In this document: positions 63,109-64,000 of the stretch, piece after piece
Layout: every line of letters starts with the position of its first letter
How positions within the stretch are numbered: position 1 is the first letter of the stretch
DNA from: Rhynchopus sp. YZ270_cl-10
Taxonomy: Eukaryota > Euglenozoa > Diplonemea > Diplonemida > Diplonemidae
Assembly (NCBI GenBank): GCA_964035575.1
Contig: OZ037853.1
Location: 838,501 to 902,500, forward strand
DNA: 64,000 nt
Direction of reading: 5' to 3'
Notes under the pieces: model-generated
Databases searched by the model: none
What the model was told of the DNA's origin: nothing
What the model saw: only the letters and a program-made list of their open reading frames with translations
Position numbers and translations under genes: made by a program

Positions 63109-63423
63109 GCAAAGCTTCCTTTACGCTCGGGTATACCGGGTGTGACCTTTAGTTGTGGGATGAATACTACCCCTCTGCTCTTGGGGGTGGAAAGGAATGC
63201 ATCTGCTGTCTAGGGTGATTAGAACAACACGGAGATCATCATCCACCCTGTGGCTACCCCCACCCCACGCTTGACAACGCGAGGGCCGTGCTGTGTGAGT
63301 GCTACTACGTTTTACATGGTTTTGCCGCTCGTTGAGTTGTTCTACCCACTATCCCTTAGAATCCTCATATACGTGTTGCGTAGAAACTAAAAAAAAACTA
63401 AAAAAGAGAACTTTATTTCTGCA
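63109..63423. other. EF2 3' flank
   Basis: About 315 bp with no repeat family recognised and no clear AATAAA signal close to the stop codon. It ends in A-rich sequence just before the LRR remnant. Confidence 0.4.
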
Positions 63424-63869
63424 TTTTATTGACAAGCATCTCTAGGTTGATCCATGTTACAGAAATTGGGTGGTGCCTTCAAGGATGCAGGTCTCTGTGT
63501 ACAGTGGGTGTATGACCACTGCGCAGTGTCACACAAATTGAGAGCAACTTTCTTTCTAGAGTGTTTTGTGCAATCTGGGCTTAACACCACTCAAGCAGTG
63601 TTACACAAATTGACACCGGGTTCCTTTATGAATACTGGTCTTTGCGCACACTGGACTTATCACCGCTCAGCAGTGTCACTCATATTGACATTAGCCTCTT
63701 CCTCAGACGCACTTCGTTGAGGAGCATCTACCTCACCGGCTGCAGCGATGTTGTGTCGAGCACAGTGAGGAAACAAGAGCTGTGGCATTTAGTGGTTGAA
63801 TCCCGTCCGAAACGCAGCAGAGACGAACCACTTGAGGAATCCCGCAAGCGACTGAGACACGCAGAGTGA
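63424..63869 (+). pseudogene. LRR gene copy D, 5'-truncated remnant
   Basis: Starts abruptly within the LRR region (ATTGACAAGCATCTCTAGGT matches the SLTSIDLS codons of copies A-C). It contains several small indels, and only the last repeats read well: LDLSPLSSVTHIDISLFL..., then IYLTGCSDVVSSTVRKQELW and VVESRPKRSRDEPLEESRKR ending LRHAE and TGA at 63869. This preserves what is probably the family's native C-terminus. No ubiquitin-like part is present. The trailer GCGCACTGCGACCTCGAAGC follows, as in the other copies. Confidence 0.75.
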
Positions 63870-64000
63870 CGCCGCCAGCTGCGCACTGCGACCTCGAAGC
63901 TGCACGACGCACACCCTCACAGGCCACTCCTCCCGCAAAGTACTGCAGACAACAAAGGTGGCCATGATAACGACTCAAACTCAATCCCGAAGAAACACCG

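Overview
The window comes from a nuclear eukaryotic genome, most likely an intron-bearing single-celled protist. Evidence: (i) two conserved eukaryotic genes, translation elongation factor 2 (EF2) and the spliceosomal protein Prp31, are split by introns that all begin GTATGT and end in CAG; (ii) TAA, TAG and TGA are all used as stops, so the code is standard; (iii) coding DNA is GC-richer than the surroundings, which are full of homopolymer runs and dispersed repeats. A free-living fornicate-type flagellate would fit, but that is an inference and I cannot name the species. No rRNA, tRNA or CRISPR array was recognised, and no LTR, Polinton or other virus-like element.

Layout. 1-7500: repeat-dense, with a hAT transposase remnant near 2.6-2.9 kb and a low-complexity palindromic block at 4.3-5.1 kb. 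7504-10153: two copies of one hAT-like non-autonomous transposon, each with a perfect 8-bp target duplication; the first carries a nested 1-kb TA-inserting element. 10.5-14.5 kb: a tandem pair of ubiquitin-like/leucine-rich-repeat genes, both damaged. 15339-16703: an intact coiled-coil protein. 17-24 kb: repeats, including two tandem 298-bp hAT MITEs and a 1.6-kb terminal-inverted-repeat element set in poly-G. 24441-27981: Prp31 in four exons. 29742-32648: a receptor-like fusion of a 5'-nucleotidase ectodomain, one membrane span and a class III cyclase domain, with both catalytic modules apparently degenerate. 33-39 kb: repeats, including about 38 copies of a 7-bp unit. 39387-41235: a third ubiquitin-like/LRR gene. 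41909-63108: EF2. 63424-63869: a fourth LRR fragment.

The most striking structure is EF2. Its 65-nt first exon lies 17.8 kb upstream of exon 2, on the same strand and in a phase that joins cleanly. The interval holds a 6-kb non-LTR retrotransposon with one long open ORF (two OTU-like protease domains around a reverse transcriptase and a restriction-like endonuclease), a 3.8-kb unclassified insertion with a 17-bp target duplication, several MITEs, minisatellites and large inverted repeats. If it is one cis-spliced intron it is very large for a protist.

The second system is a 592/593-bp retroposon-like sequence found at exactly the same nucleotide of two LRR gene copies. Each insertion is flanked by a 19-bp duplication carrying that copy's own sequence variant, which points to independent, target-specific insertions.
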